A DNA stretch of 64,000 bases from Parasulfitobacter algicola (lineage in GTDB: Bacteria > Pseudomonadota > Alphaproteobacteria > Rhodobacterales > Rhodobacteraceae), in assembly GCF_013315265.1 (NCBI RefSeq), contig NZ_JABUFE010000013.1, positions 1 through 64,000 on the forward strand, in the 5' to 3' direction. A program made the position numbers and the translations under genes. The stretch's first letter is position 1, and the number at the start of each line of letters is the position of its first letter. This document shows positions 28,153-37,647 of the stretch, one piece after another. Below the pieces are notes generated by a model that saw only the letters and a list, made by a program, of their open reading frames with translations, did not search any database and had not been told where the DNA came from.

Positions 28153-30393
28153 TCATAATAAAAAGTCGAATTCTTTGTTTAACGGCAAATCACGCACTCT
28201 GGTTCCCGACAAATCAAATAAAGCATTCGCAAGCGCTGGCATCGATGGTGGGGTCGCAGGTTCGCCAACACCGCCCATGTGTGCGTTGTTTTCCAAAATA
28301 CGCACGTCGACCTGTGGCGCGTTGTGCATGCGCAACGCATCATAATCGGGAAAATTATATTGCTGCGCTTCGCCGTCCGCAAACGTGATGTCGCCCTGAA
28401 CGGCCGCAGACAGACCATAGATCAGCCCAGATATCATCTGCGCCTCGATAATACTTTTATCCAAGGCAAGGCCAACATCACAGGCGATCCAGGCTTTCTG
28501 AATGCGGATCAGACCATCTTCTTGCACGACCTCAACCACTTGCGCGACGGGTGTGCCAAAGGAATAGGTAAACGCCACGCCGCGCCCCACGCCATCAATG
28601 GTGGATCCTGTCCAACCGGACATCTCGGCCACTTCGTCCAGCAATGCCGCAGAAGGTGCATGTTCACGCGCGATAAGTTCATGACGAAATTCCAGTGGAT
28701 CACGATTTGCAGCATGGGCCATTTCGTCAATAAAGCTATCAAAGAAGAACCCATTAAAGGAATTCCCGACAGATCGCCAAAACCCGATGGGCACTGACAC
28801 ATCCGCCAGATGTCCCGTGATGCGATAATTCGGGATACCATAAGGTTGGTCAAAGGCACCTTCGACATGGCCCTTATCAGGACCGGGGGCCGCAAAACCT
28901 GCCAGACGCATCGTTGCGGCCCGGGTCACAGAAGGGGCCGCGATTTTACCGTCCAGTAACACAGCCTTGCCGTTTTGGATCAATCCACGAAAGCGGGCAC
29001 TGGCAGCGGGGCGATAAAAATCATGACGCATGTCTTCTTCGCGCGACCATGTTGTTTTGACAGGTGTGCCAGGCATCGCCTGGGCCACGCGCGCTGCCAG
29101 AACAGCGAAATCAAATTCACCCCGGCGTCCAAAACCGCCACCAAGATAGGTCGTATGCACGGTAACCGCATCCTTTTTCAGATCTACAGCGGCGGCACAT
29201 TTATCACGTACAATCGTAGGCGCTTGTGTGCCGGACCAGATCTCAAGACTGCTATCTGTGTAAAGCGCGACTGAATTCATCGGCTCCATGGTGGAATGGG
29301 CCAGCCAAGGCACGTGGTATTCTGCCGTGATCTCAGTCGCACCTTCAATCGCTGTATCAACGTCGCCATCGCCCCGCATGGTGGAATTAGCGCTGGTATC
29401 GAACGCTTTGACGATCTCGGCTCGCAAGGCTGCGGTCGTGGCAGGATAACTGGCGGCTTCCCATTCGATCTCAACGGCTTCGGCGGCTTTCATAGCCAAC
29501 CACGTGTTATTTGCGATCACAGCGATACCATCGCCCAGATCAACGATCTTTTCGACACCGGGCATCGTTTCGGCTGCGCTGGCGTCAAAGCGGATCATGC
29601 CAGCGCGTTTGGGGTTCATCCGGACAGTTGCAAATTTCATGCCCGGCAGGCGCACATCTGCACCGAATTCGGCCGTGCCCGTGGCTTTGCCCACCATATC
29701 AACCCGGGGCAAGGATGTGCCCAACAGCTTCCATTCGCTGGCCGGGCGCAGCGTGATCTCTGCCGGGGGCTCAATGGCGGCCGCCGCTTGGGCCAGATCA
29801 GCGTAAGACAAGGTCTGACCATTTGGCCCAATCACCTGACCGTTTTCGGTTGCCACCTCAAAATCCTGCACGCCCCACTGATTAGCAGCGGCAGTTTTCA
29901 GCGTTTCGCGCGCAGTAGCCCCCGCCATGCGCATTTTTTCAAACGCATCCACGGTCGAGGTTGACCCACCCGTGACCTGAAGCCCCATAATCTTGCCAAC
30001 AACGCCGACAGTTTCTTTGACGGTGTCCTGAAAATCGGTGACGGCATAGTCTTTGAACGGTAAACTAAGCCCCATCATCACACCATTATAATATGCCTGC
30101 GCAGCCGGGCCATGAATGACGTTGATGCTTGCAAAATCTACATCCAGTTCCTCGGCCGCCAAAGCGGCAAGGGTCGTCATGATGCCCTGTCCCATCTCGG
30201 CCCGCGGCGCGATGATCGTCGTGCCGGACTGGTCAATGATGATATAGGGGTTCAGCGTGACCGCATCGCCTTCGGGACGCAGCGGGTTTTCCAATTCACG
30301 CCGGGCCTGCCAGACACCAAAGGCCACACCACCCACAACAGCAGCCGATCCGATCAGAAACGTACGGCGGGCGATTTTTCCAAGACGGCTCAT
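28153..30393 (-). CDS. xanthine dehydrogenase family molybdopterin-binding subunit (isoquinoline/aldehyde oxidoreductase type)
   Basis: Large catalytic subunit (746 residues) of a two-subunit molybdenum hydroxylase of the IorAB type. The N-terminus RRTFLIGSAAVVGGVAFG is a twin-arginine-type signal, so folding with the cofactor and export to the periplasm are predicted. Molybdopterin motifs include GGGFGRRGEFDF and a C-terminal GGVGEPATPP ending near the catalytic Glu. GGAGG precedes the ATG. The [2Fe-2S] subunit gene ends two bases upstream. No FAD subunit is adjacent, so electrons probably go to a cytochrome or quinone. The substrate (aldehyde or N-heterocycle) is unknown. Confidence 0.9.
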   Translation of the reverse strand: MSRLGKIARRTFLIGSAAVVGGVAFGVWQARRELENPLRPEGDAVTLNPYIIIDQSGTTIIAPRAEMGQGIMTTLAALAAEELDVDFASINVIHGPAAQAYYNGVMMGLSLPFKDYAVTDFQDTVKETVGVVGKIMGLQVTGGSTSTVDAFEKMRMAGATARETLKTAAANQWGVQDFEVATENGQVIGPNGQTLSYADLAQAAAAIEPPAEITLRPASEWKLLGTSLPRVDMVGKATGTAEFGADVRLPGMKFATVRMNPKRAGMIRFDASAAETMPGVEKIVDLGDGIAVIANNTWLAMKAAEAVEIEWEAASYPATTAALRAEIVKAFDTSANSTMRGDGDVDTAIEGATEITAEYHVPWLAHSTMEPMNSVALYTDSSLEIWSGTQAPTIVRDKCAAAVDLKKDAVTVHTTYLGGGFGRRGEFDFAVLAARVAQAMPGTPVKTTWSREEDMRHDFYRPAASARFRGLIQNGKAVLLDGKIAAPSVTRAATMRLAGFAAPGPDKGHVEGAFDQPYGIPNYRITGHLADVSVPIGFWRSVGNSFNGFFFDSFIDEMAHAANRDPLEFRHELIAREHAPSAALLDEVAEMSGWTGSTIDGVGRGVAFTYSFGTPVAQVVEVVQEDGLIRIQKAWIACDVGLALDKSIIEAQMISGLIYGLSAAVQGDITFADGEAQQYNFPDYDALRMHNAPQVDVRILENNAHMGGVGEPATPPSMPALANALFDLSGTRVRDLPLNKEFDFLL

Positions 30394-30395
30394 CT

Positions 30396-30860
30396 TTATG
30401 CCTCCTGCAGCTTTTGCGCGGCATCCTTTATCGCCGCGCGGATGCGGGGATAGGTGCCGCAGCGGCACAGGTTGCCCTGCATTGCGTCATCAATTTCAGC
30501 GTCATTTGGGTTGGGTGTGTTCGCCAAAAGATCGGCAGCTTGCATGATCTGGCCGGATTGGCAGTAGCCGCATTGCGCCACCTGATTGTCGATCCAGGCT
30601 TGCTGGATTACAGCCAGATTGTCGGGCGTCCCCAGCCCTTCGATGGTTGTCACATCACCCCAGACATCGGCCAAAGCCACCTGACATGACCGCACAGCTT
30701 CGCCGTCAATATGAACCGTGCAGGCCCCACAAGCCGCAACACCGCAGCCAAACTTGGTGCCGGTCAGACCGACTTCATCACGTAAAACCCAAAGCAAGGG
30801 CACATCTTCGGGCAAATCCACGGTATGGGATTGCCCGTTTATGGTAAGTGTGGTGGCCAT
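30396..30860 (-). CDS. (2Fe-2S)-binding subunit of molybdenum hydroxylase
   Basis: A 154-residue electron-transfer subunit. Plant-type [2Fe-2S] cysteines are in [17 protein letters not shown] and VRSCQVAL; the second cluster uses [13 protein letters not shown] and [12 protein letters not shown]. This is the small subunit of the xanthine-oxidase family (IorA/CoxS-like) and has no C-terminal cytochrome c domain. The ATG at 30860 has AAGGGAG upstream. It is the first gene of the two-gene operon, divergent from the TetR regulator. Confidence 0.94.
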   Translation of the reverse strand: MATTLTINGQSHTVDLPEDVPLLWVLRDEVGLTGTKFGCGVAACGACTVHIDGEAVRSCQVALADVWGDVTTIEGLGTPDNLAVIQQAWIDNQVAQCGYCQSGQIMQAADLLANTPNPNDAEIDDAMQGNLCRCGTYPRIRAAIKDAAQKLQEA

Positions 30861-30883
30861 CGTAATGCTCCCTTTCATCGGAT

Positions 30884-30909
30884 ATGACAAAATATTCGTA
30901 TTTTGTCAT
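30884..30909. promoter_or_regulatory. probable TetR operator: perfect 10-bp inverted repeat
   Basis: ATGACAAAAT (30884-30893) and ATTTTGTCAT (30900-30909) are exact reverse complements separated by six bases. It lies between the divergent molybdenum-hydroxylase operon and the TetR gene. A partial further copy (TGTCAA then TTGACG) follows at 30912-30923. TetR proteins usually bind such palindromes in the intergenic region beside their own gene, so this is the likely operator for both directions. Confidence 0.75.
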
Positions 30910-30954
30910 AATGTCAAATTGACGTTCTAGCGCGAAACTGTCAAATGCTTTTAC

Positions 30955-31545
30955 ATGACAACTGCATTACCAGATTTCAGCCCGGATCCCCGCGTAAAAG
31001 ATATTATGGGCGCGGCGTTTGAAACTTTTGCAACCTATGGCTATCGCCGTACTGCAATGGAAGACATCGCCAAGACTGCCGGTATGTCGCGATCTGCGCT
31101 TTATCTGCATTTCAAGAATAAAGAAGACATCTTCCGGTCCTTGGCACAGTATTACTACGACGCAGCCGCCGAAGGTATGACAAAAGCATTGCAGAATCCC
31201 GGGCCGTTGGCGCAGGTTTTGCATGGTGCATTTGTCGCCCGTGGTGCTGGCATCATGGAAACAGTCCTGTCTTCACCCCACGGCGAAGAACTGCTTGATA
31301 CGAAATCTACCACAATCGCCGATGTGTCCAAATCCGGAGAGGCGAAACTGGCGGGTATTTTCGCCGACTGGCTGAAACATGCCAAGGCAAGCGGCCAGAT
31401 CAGACTGATGATGGACCCCGACGTCATGGCCGATACAATCATGGCAGCATTAAAGGGGTTAAAAACGCCGCCACCATCGCTTGACGTTTATCGCGAACGG
31501 CAACAGGTTCTGGCCGAAGTTCTGGCACAAGCCTTAAGTCATTAG
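30955..31545 (+). CDS. TetR/AcrR family transcriptional regulator
   Basis: A 196-residue repressor-type protein. The N-terminal helix-turn-helix (FATYGYRRTAMEDIAKTAGMSRSALYLHFKNKEDIF, ~20-56) is the canonical TetR DNA-binding region; the rest is a helical ligand-binding domain. No obvious ribosome binding site precedes the ATG, so translation may be leaderless or weak. It is divergent from the molybdenum hydroxylase operon and very probably controls it through the palindrome at 30884-30909. Confidence 0.92.
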   Translation: MTTALPDFSPDPRVKDIMGAAFETFATYGYRRTAMEDIAKTAGMSRSALYLHFKNKEDIFRSLAQYYYDAAAEGMTKALQNPGPLAQVLHGAFVARGAGIMETVLSSPHGEELLDTKSTTIADVSKSGEAKLAGIFADWLKHAKASGQIRLMMDPDVMADTIMAALKGLKTPPPSLDVYRERQQVLAEVLAQALSH

Positions 31546-31579
31546 TTAAATTTTTTAAAATCGCCATCAGGGTTTGATA

Positions 31580-31831
31580 ATGAAAAAAGTAACTTTGATA
31601 AGCCTGCTTGTTTTTATAGGCGCTCTTATTTTGGGGCGCTATTGCTTGGTCGAAATCTGGAGAATAGAGGATAATTACTGGAAGCCAGACGGTAGCAATT
31701 TGCAGCAGGGTCAGCTTGATGTCTTGGGCATTCTTTTGCTGATATCACTTATCAGCATTCCCGCCAGCTTTTTAGCATTTTTCATAGGGTTGGCGACAAT
31801 CTGGGGTGAATACGGGAAGAAACAAGATTAA
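31580..31831 (+). CDS. small hypothetical membrane protein
   Basis: 83 residues with two hydrophobic helices (VTLISLLVFIGALILGRYCL and LGILLLISLISIPASFLAFFIGLATIW) joined by a polar loop with EDNYWKPDGSNLQQGQ. Base composition is lower in G+C than its neighbours. The ATG at 31580 has AGGG upstream at an acceptable distance. It sits between the TetR gene and a methyltransferase-type membrane protein on the same strand. No family recognised. Confidence 0.5.
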   Translation: MKKVTLISLLVFIGALILGRYCLVEIWRIEDNYWKPDGSNLQQGQLDVLGILLLISLISIPASFLAFFIGLATIWGEYGKKQD

Positions 31832-31917
31832 ATAAGTAGGATCAGATCTGCATGGCTAAATAAATGTCCTAATTTCACCTTATAACCTCACCTTTTGTCC
31901 GCTAAACAAAAAGTACA

Positions 31918-32370
31918 ATGACAAAATTGATAGACACTCCCCCCGCCTGGCTGGCAACGTGCCTGATCATTGCTTGGCTGCAGTCACACTATTTCGATCT
32001 GGGGATGTCGCTGGATTACGGGATCACCGATCTTTTAAGTGCCATTCTTCTTGGCGGCGGCATCATCATATTTTTCATGGCCGTTATCCAGTTTCGCCGT
32101 CATCAGACCACGATCATACCACATCAAGAGGCCTCAAACCTGATTACGCAGGGTATTTATAAATGGTCCCGTAATCCGATTTATGTCGCTGACACACTGA
32201 TCTTGGCCGGGCTGATCCTGCGATGGGATGCCGTGCTGAGTTTGCCACTCATCCCAATATTCGTCTGGATCATCGAACGTCGTTTCGTCATACCTGAAGA
32301 AAATCGGTTGCGGCGCAAATTTCGGGCTGACTTCGCACGATACGAAAAAAAGACGCGGCGTTGGGTTTGA
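31918..32370 (+). CDS. isoprenylcysteine/phospholipid methyltransferase-type membrane protein
   Basis: 150 residues with four hydrophobic segments and the C-terminal SAM-binding signature of the ICMT/PEMT-like family: NLITQGIYKWSRNPIYVADTLILAG, then EENRLRRKFRADFARYEKKTRRW. Bacterial members are usually annotated as isoprenylcysteine carboxylmethyltransferase-like proteins and their substrates are mostly unknown. It stands alone ahead of pntA, separated by about 120 bases that contain a palindromic site. Confidence 0.85.
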   Translation: MTKLIDTPPAWLATCLIIAWLQSHYFDLGMSLDYGITDLLSAILLGGGIIIFFMAVIQFRRHQTTIIPHQEASNLITQGIYKWSRNPIYVADTLILAGLILRWDAVLSLPLIPIFVWIIERRFVIPEENRLRRKFRADFARYEKKTRRWV

Positions 32371-32400
32371 CGTCATTGGTGGTATCTTGATTGGATGTGG

Positions 32401-32421
32401 TTGCGCAATAATGTTGCGCAA
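32401..32421. promoter_or_regulatory. paired TTGCGCAA palindromes upstream of pntA
   Basis: Two perfect copies of the self-complementary octamer TTGCGCAA occupy 32401-32408 and 32414-32421, separated by TAATG. They lie about 72 bases before the pntA start. Such paired palindromes look like a dimer-of-dimers binding site for a transcription regulator of pntAB. I do not know the regulator. Confidence 0.5.
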
Positions 32422-32492
32422 GTTAAGTGGGTTTTGAATCATATCTGTCCTGATTTCAGGACGGACATAAACAAGCAAGGGGGACGGGCCGT

Positions 32493-34064
32493 ATGAAAAT
32501 CGGGGCGCCAAAGGAAACATACGAAGGGGAGGCCCGCGTGGCCATGACCCCTGACAGCGCAGCTCAACTGCAAAAGCTGGGCTATGATTGCGTGATCGAA
32601 ACCGGCGCTGGCGAAGCCGCAGGATTTTCGAATGCTGCCTATAAAGAAGCCGGTGTTCAGGTCGTCAAAACGGCGGCTGCCCTTTGGAAAGCCGCAGATG
32701 TTGTCGCCAAAGTGCGCCCACCATCCGAGACAGAGATCAAGCGCCTGCGGGACGGGCAAACGCTGATTTCCTTTTTCTATCCCGGCGCCAATGAAAAACT
32801 GATGGATTTGGCCAAGGGCAAGGGTGCCAACGTCATAGCAATGGATATGGTCCCCCGGATCAGTCGCGCCCAAAAGATGGACGCGCTGTCGTCGATGGCC
32901 AATATCGCAGGCTATCGCGCCGTGATCGAGGCAGGCAATAACTTTGGCCGCTTCTTCACGGGTCAGGTGACCGCTGCTGGTAAAGTACCGCCTGCCAAAG
33001 TTCTGATCGTGGGCGCAGGTGTGGCTGGTCTGGCCGCAATTGGCACGGCGACATCACTTGGCGCAATGACATACGCCTTTGATGTACGCCCCGAAGTTTC
33101 TGAACAAATCGAATCCATGGGCGCCGAATTTGTGTTCCTTGAATTCGAAGACAGCCAGGACAGCGCCGGAACCGGTGGCTATGCCGCGCCCTCCAGCCCC
33201 GAATTCCGCGAAAAGCAGCTGGAAAAGTTCCGCGAATTGGCGCCCGAGATGGATATCGTTATCACCACGGCCCTGATCCCCAACCGCGACGCGCCGATCT
33301 TGTGGACCGAAGACATGGTCAAGGCGATGAAGCCCGGTAGCGTGGTCGTGGATCTGGCCGCCGAAAAGGGCGGCAACTGCGAACTGACCATTATGGACGA
33401 AAAAATCGTAACGAAAAATGGTGTGACCATCGTGGGGTATACTGATTTCCCAAGTCGAATGGCCTCGCAGGCTTCAACCCTGTATTCCACGAATATCCGC
33501 CACATGATGACCGATCTGACACCCGAAAAAGACGGGCAGGTCGTCCACAACATGGAAGATGACGTGATCCGCGGCGCAACGGTGACGTTCAAGGGCGACA
33601 TCACCTTTCCGCCACCGCCACCCAAGATAAAGGCGATCGCAGCCGCCCCGAAAAAAGAAGCGGTCAAAGAACTGACGCCTGAACAGAAAAAAGCACAGGA
33701 ACTTGCAGTCTTTCAAAAACAAACCCGAAATCAGGTGGGCTTGTTGGCGATTGGCGGCGCGTTGATCCTATTGGTGGGTCTTGTAGCCCCCGCCAGTTTC
33801 ATGCAGCATTTCATCGTCTTTGTGCTATCAGTTTTTGTTGGCTTTCAGGTGATCTGGGGCGTCTCGCACAGCTTGCACACACCGCTGATGTCCGTGACCA
33901 ACGCCATTTCATCCATCATCATTCTGGGGGCATTAATGCAGATCGGATCTGGATCATATCTTGTGATCCTACTGGCGGCACTTTCCGTTTTTATGGCCGG
34001 GATCAATATCTTTGGCGGCTTCCTCGTGACACGGCGCATGCTTGCCATGTTCCAGAAATCTTAA
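32493..34064 (+). CDS. pntA: NAD(P) transhydrogenase subunit alpha
   Basis: Proton-translocating transhydrogenase subunit that holds the NAD(H)-binding domain I and part of the membrane domain. It starts [20 protein letters not shown], the AlaDH/PNT N-terminal motif; the NAD fold is at [23 protein letters not shown] proline-rich linker follows (TFPPPPPK, ~370), then four hydrophobic segments. The 523-residue length equals the single-chain E. coli-type alpha and not the split PntAA/PntAB form. AAGGGGG precedes the ATG. It is followed 13 bases later by pntB. Confidence 0.96.
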   Translation: MKIGAPKETYEGEARVAMTPDSAAQLQKLGYDCVIETGAGEAAGFSNAAYKEAGVQVVKTAAALWKAADVVAKVRPPSETEIKRLRDGQTLISFFYPGANEKLMDLAKGKGANVIAMDMVPRISRAQKMDALSSMANIAGYRAVIEAGNNFGRFFTGQVTAAGKVPPAKVLIVGAGVAGLAAIGTATSLGAMTYAFDVRPEVSEQIESMGAEFVFLEFEDSQDSAGTGGYAAPSSPEFREKQLEKFRELAPEMDIVITTALIPNRDAPILWTEDMVKAMKPGSVVVDLAAEKGGNCELTIMDEKIVTKNGVTIVGYTDFPSRMASQASTLYSTNIRHMMTDLTPEKDGQVVHNMEDDVIRGATVTFKGDITFPPPPPKIKAIAAAPKKEAVKELTPEQKKAQELAVFQKQTRNQVGLLAIGGALILLVGLVAPASFMQHFIVFVLSVFVGFQVIWGVSHSLHTPLMSVTNAISSIIILGALMQIGSGSYLVILLAALSVFMAGINIFGGFLVTRRMLAMFQKS

Positions 34065-34077
34065 GGGGGACCGGTCA

Positions 34078-35526
34078 ATGGATTTCGGATTCACCACAGC
34101 GGCCTATGTCGTCGCAGCTGTTCTTTTCATTTTGTCCCTAGGCGGTCTGTCAGGACAGGAAAGTGCAAAACGCGCCGTATGGTACGGCATTACAGGCATG
34201 GCGCTGGCCGTCTTTGCAACACTGATCGGGCCCGGTGCCGGGCTTTGGTTTTTATCAATCATCCTGATCGCTGGCGGCGGCGTCATCGGCTATCAACTGG
34301 CCACCCGCGTACAAATGACACAGATGCCCGAATTGGTCGCCGCGATGCATTCGCTGGTTGGTCTAGCGGCTGTGTTTGTGGGCTTCATCGCGCATTTTGA
34401 AATGGTAAATGTTGCCGCTGCAATGACAGATGGTAAACTTATCGGCAGCTTGCCTGAGATGGGCACTTTTGCAAATCTCATCGCCAAGAAATCAGTGGTT
34501 GAGCTGAATATCCTTCGGGTCGAACTGTTCCTGGGTATCTTTATCGGGGCTGTGACCTTTACCGGATCGGTCATCGCATATGGCAAATTGGCGGGCAAAG
34601 TCGACACATCTGCCGCCAAACTGCCCGGTGGCCACTTGCTGAATGCCGCCGCTGCGGGCCTGTCACTGGTCTGCCTGATCTGGTATTTCAACAGCGGTGG
34701 CTTCTTCCCGCTGTTTCTGATGACTCTGGCTGCACTTTTCATCGGCTATCACCTGATCATGGGGATTGGCGGGGCGGATATGCCTGTGGTCGTATCGATG
34801 CTGAACAGCTATTCCGGTTGGGCGGCGGCGGCCATCGGCTTCAGCCTTGGCAATGACCTTTTGATCGTGGTCGGTGCCTTGGTCGGATCGTCCGGTGCGA
34901 TCTTGTCATACATCATGTGCAAAGCGATGAACCGGTCTTTCATCAGTGTGATCCTGGGTGGTTTTGGCGGCCCTGCAGGGGAACAGATGGCGGTTGAAGG
35001 CGAACAAGTCGCGATCGATGCCGACGGCGTGGCAACGGCCCTTGAAGACGCCGACAGCATCGTCATCATCCCCGGCTATGGCATGGCCGTGGCCCAAGCG
35101 CAGCAATCGGTTAGCGAATTGACCAAACGCCTGCGCGCCAAGGGCAAGACCGTGCGCTTCGCCATCCACCCTGTCGCTGGCCGCTTGCCGGGCCACATGA
35201 ATGTACTGCTGGCCGAAGCCAAAGTGCCCTATGACATCGTGCTGGAAATGGACGAGATCAACGATGATTTCCCCGACACCGACGTGGCGATTGTCATCGG
35301 TTCAAACGATATCGTGAACCCCGCCGCCCAAGACGACCCCAACAGCCCCATCGCCGGTATGCCGGTTCTGGAATGCTGGAAGGCCAAGCAGGTCTTTGTG
35401 TCAAAACGCGGTCAGGGCACCGGCTATTCCGGCATCGAAAATCCGCTGTTTTTCAAGGATAATACCCGGATGTTTTATGGCGACGCCAAGGCATCACTGG
35501 ATCAGCTTCTGACTAAAATCAGCTGA
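34078..35526 (+). CDS. pntB: NAD(P) transhydrogenase subunit beta
   Basis: Membrane domain II helices plus the NADP(H)-binding domain III. About eight hydrophobic segments fill residues 1-260; the C-terminal domain has [46 protein letters not shown] and [18 protein letters not shown]. The ATG at 34078 follows an AGGGGGA ribosome binding site and gives 482 residues. Together with pntA it forms the enzyme that drives NADPH formation with the proton gradient. Confidence 0.96.
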   Translation: MDFGFTTAAYVVAAVLFILSLGGLSGQESAKRAVWYGITGMALAVFATLIGPGAGLWFLSIILIAGGGVIGYQLATRVQMTQMPELVAAMHSLVGLAAVFVGFIAHFEMVNVAAAMTDGKLIGSLPEMGTFANLIAKKSVVELNILRVELFLGIFIGAVTFTGSVIAYGKLAGKVDTSAAKLPGGHLLNAAAAGLSLVCLIWYFNSGGFFPLFLMTLAALFIGYHLIMGIGGADMPVVVSMLNSYSGWAAAAIGFSLGNDLLIVVGALVGSSGAILSYIMCKAMNRSFISVILGGFGGPAGEQMAVEGEQVAIDADGVATALEDADSIVIIPGYGMAVAQAQQSVSELTKRLRAKGKTVRFAIHPVAGRLPGHMNVLLAEAKVPYDIVLEMDEINDDFPDTDVAIVIGSNDIVNPAAQDDPNSPIAGMPVLECWKAKQVFVSKRGQGTGYSGIENPLFFKDNTRMFYGDAKASLDQLLTKIS

Positions 35527-35537
35527 ATAAAACGCGC

Positions 35538-35562
35538 AGACCTCGGATTTAATCCGGGGTCT
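35538..35562. terminator. hairpin between convergent pntB and moaB
   Basis: AGACCTCGGAT (35538-35548) pairs with ATCCGGGGTCT (35552-35562) apart from one mismatch, with a three-base loop. It lies in the 50-base gap between two convergent genes. There is no strong T-run on either side, so it is either a weak intrinsic terminator or a processing/stabilising hairpin. Confidence 0.5.
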
Positions 35563-35575
35563 CGTAGCATACTCA

Positions 35576-36118
35576 TTATTTCCGCCGATGATGTTCATCC
35601 AGCCGCGGGAAAATTTCTACAAAATTGCAAGGGCGGTGGCGGTAATCCAGCTGCTTGGCTAAAATCTCGTCCCAGGCATCCTTGCAGGCCCCAGGACTGC
35701 CCGGCAGCGCAAACAGATAAGTACCACCCGCTACCCCACCAGTTGCGCGGCTTTGCACGGCCGACGTACCGATCTTGTTCATCGACACCATCGTGAACAC
35801 CGTGCCAAAGGCATCGATTTCCTTTTCATAGACATCTCGGTGCGCCTCGACCGTGACATCGCGCCCCGTCAGGCCCGTTCCCCCGGTTGAGATCACAACA
35901 TCAATTTCAGGATCCGCACACCAGGCGCGCAGTTGATCCGCGATCTGGTCACGTTCATCCGTCAGGATCATTCGCGCGGCCACAATATGCCCCGCTGCTT
36001 CGATCCGGTCGACCAGTACTTGCCCTGATCGATCCTGATCCAGCGATCGGGTGTCCGACACGGTCAGCACGGCAATACGGACGGCGATAAAGTCCATCGT
36101 TTCGTCAATACGCGACAT
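35576..36118 (-). CDS. moaB: molybdenum cofactor biosynthesis protein B
   Basis: 180 residues with the MogA/MoaB fold: VLTVSDTRSLDQDRSGQVL, DVVISTGGTGLTGRDVT (the phosphate/molybdopterin-binding loop) and FALPGSPGACKDAWDEIL. The family adenylylates molybdopterin (Mog-type activity), although MoaB in E. coli is dispensable. It is the last gene of a minus-strand run after a uracil-DNA glycosylase and a metallophosphoesterase, starting one base after the preceding stop. A molybdenum hydroxylase is encoded elsewhere in this window. Confidence 0.94.
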   Translation of the reverse strand: MSRIDETMDFIAVRIAVLTVSDTRSLDQDRSGQVLVDRIEAAGHIVAARMILTDERDQIADQLRAWCADPEIDVVISTGGTGLTGRDVTVEAHRDVYEKEIDAFGTVFTMVSMNKIGTSAVQSRATGGVAGGTYLFALPGSPGACKDAWDEILAKQLDYRHRPCNFVEIFPRLDEHHRRK

Positions 36119-36712
36119 CTATACCTCGAACCAATTTACGGTCGGGCCCAGGTTATGAACCTGTGTTTCACCGATCTGCCCGGATTTGCCCCAGCTGTCA
36201 TGAATGTGCCCGCAAAACATCAGCTTGGGCTGCACCCGTTCAATCGCAGCTCGGACAGAGGTCGACCCGACCGACTGTCCGGCAGATGTGATATCAGCGA
36301 CACCTTTAGGTGGCGAATGGGATACCAGAATATCGGCACTGCCGCAGGCATTCAGCATCTCTTCGGCGGTATCTTCGCTCAGATCGCAGGACCATGATCC
36401 AAAGGGCGTCACAGGAATCGCATAGCCGATCCCAAAGATCGTCACGCCGTCAATTTCAACGCTTTGCCCGTGCAAAACAGTCATGCCATCCAACGCCGCA
36501 TCCCGCAGTTCATCCGCGCTTTCGGCATTTCCCGGCACAGTGACAAAGGGGCGCTTAATATCGCGCAGTAACACCATCGCCTCTGGCAAGCCTTGACGCA
36601 TATTGCAGAAATCGCCCGCCCCAATCACCAGATCGGCCTGCGCACTGGCTTGCATCAAATCAGCGGCACGGACCCGGGCCAGATGCAGATCAGAAAATGC
36701 CAGTATCTTCAT
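36119..36712 (-). CDS. calcineurin-like metallophosphoesterase
   Basis: 197 residues with the phosphoesterase metal-site series: FSDLHL (DxH), IGAGDFCN (GD), PGNAES (GN), LVSHSPP and [10 protein letters not shown] (GHxH). The small size and lack of accessory domains fit YfcE-type or general phosphodiesterase members; the substrate is unknown. The start overlaps the glycosylase stop by four bases (ATGA) and the stop abuts the moaB start, so all three genes are translated from one message. Confidence 0.9.
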   Translation of the reverse strand: MKILAFSDLHLARVRAADLMQASAQADLVIGAGDFCNMRQGLPEAMVLLRDIKRPFVTVPGNAESADELRDAALDGMTVLHGQSVEIDGVTIFGIGYAIPVTPFGSWSCDLSEDTAEEMLNACGSADILVSHSPPKGVADITSAGQSVGSTSVRAAIERVQPKLMFCGHIHDSWGKSGQIGETQVHNLGPTVNWFEV

Positions 36713-37464
36713 GCCTTTAACCTTTCTTGCAACATCAACAGATCATGCCACGCCTCGCGCTTTTTTTCGGGACTGCGCAGCAGATAAGCAGGGTGAAACA
36801 TCGGCAATGCGGGCTTGCCCAGCACATCGGTCCATTGCCCGCGCAACCGCGTGATCCCCTTGCGTCCCAGCATCGCCTGACACGAAATATTGCCCATCAG
36901 GACAATTACATCGGGATCGACCAACGCCACATGCTTTTCCACAAACGGCAGCATCATCGCAATTTCTTCAGGCTTAGGATCGCGATTCTGTGGCGGCCGC
37001 CAAGGCAGTACATTTGTGATATAGACCGACGCCGCAGCATCCGGTGTTTCGCGCCACAACTGAATGGCAGCCAACATCTTGTCCAGCAATTGCCCGGCCC
37101 GCCCGACAAAAGGGCGCCCCTGAATATCCTCGTCTCGTCCCGGCGCTTCGCCAATGATCATCAGGCGCGCAGCCGGATTGCCATCGCTAAAGACCAGGTT
37201 TTTCGCGCCTTTCTTCAGCTCGCAATGCTCATAGGCCGCCATGGCCGCCTGCAACCCGTCCAGATCGCTGGCCCCATCTGCCGCCTGTCTGGCAACCATG
37301 ACCGGGTCAACCTCATCCAGTAATGCGGGTTGAACAGGCGCTGCCTTTGGCTTGGGCTTTTCCGCAGGTACCTCATAGCGGTTCACAGGCACGTCCGATA
37401 TCGCCTCGGTCGCACCCATCTCAACCTGCCAGTCCAGCAAGGCTTTGGCCGTATGAAAATCCAT
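36709..37464 (-). CDS. uracil-DNA glycosylase, family-4-like, lacking iron-sulfur ligands
   Basis: 251 residues. The glycosylase core shows [26 protein letters not shown] (uracil pocket), [16 protein letters not shown] and [11 protein letters not shown]. Family 4 enzymes normally bind [4Fe-4S] through four Cys, two near the N-terminus, one in a KCRPP context and one about 15 residues later. Here only EHCELKK keeps a Cys; KCRPP is PWRPP and the last position is not Cys, so the cluster is probably absent. A GGGGTGG site supports the ATG at 37464. It is the first gene of the operon with a phosphoesterase and moaB. Confidence 0.9.
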   Translation of the reverse strand: MDFHTAKALLDWQVEMGATEAISDVPVNRYEVPAEKPKPKAAPVQPALLDEVDPVMVARQAADGASDLDGLQAAMAAYEHCELKKGAKNLVFSDGNPAARLMIIGEAPGRDEDIQGRPFVGRAGQLLDKMLAAIQLWRETPDAAASVYITNVLPWRPPQNRDPKPEEIAMMLPFVEKHVALVDPDVIVLMGNISCQAMLGRKGITRLRGQWTDVLGKPALPMFHPAYLLRSPEKKREAWHDLLMLQERLKA

Positions 37465-37647
37465 CTTGTCCACCCCCCATAGCTAGGGCCGGAACGCCCA
37501 AAGGTAAACACTTTCCGAATGGTACAACGCCGTTCTGTTGGATATCAGACGGTTGTGGGCGGTATGCGAAAATTAAATCTTATGTTGGCTATGAGCCCAA
37601 TCTGCACGATGCTGCTCCAGCAACGAAGGGCGGCTAATGCTATCTGG

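Noticed and set aside
33179-33667. A 162-codon minus-strand frame inside pntA
   Set aside because: It lies fully antisense to a well-supported transhydrogenase gene and has no domain pattern; it follows from the codon bias of pntA.
36727-37323. A 198-codon plus-strand frame opposite the uracil-DNA glycosylase
   Set aside because: Antisense shadow of a gene with clear catalytic motifs; its translation is His/Gln/Arg-rich without fold-like pattern.
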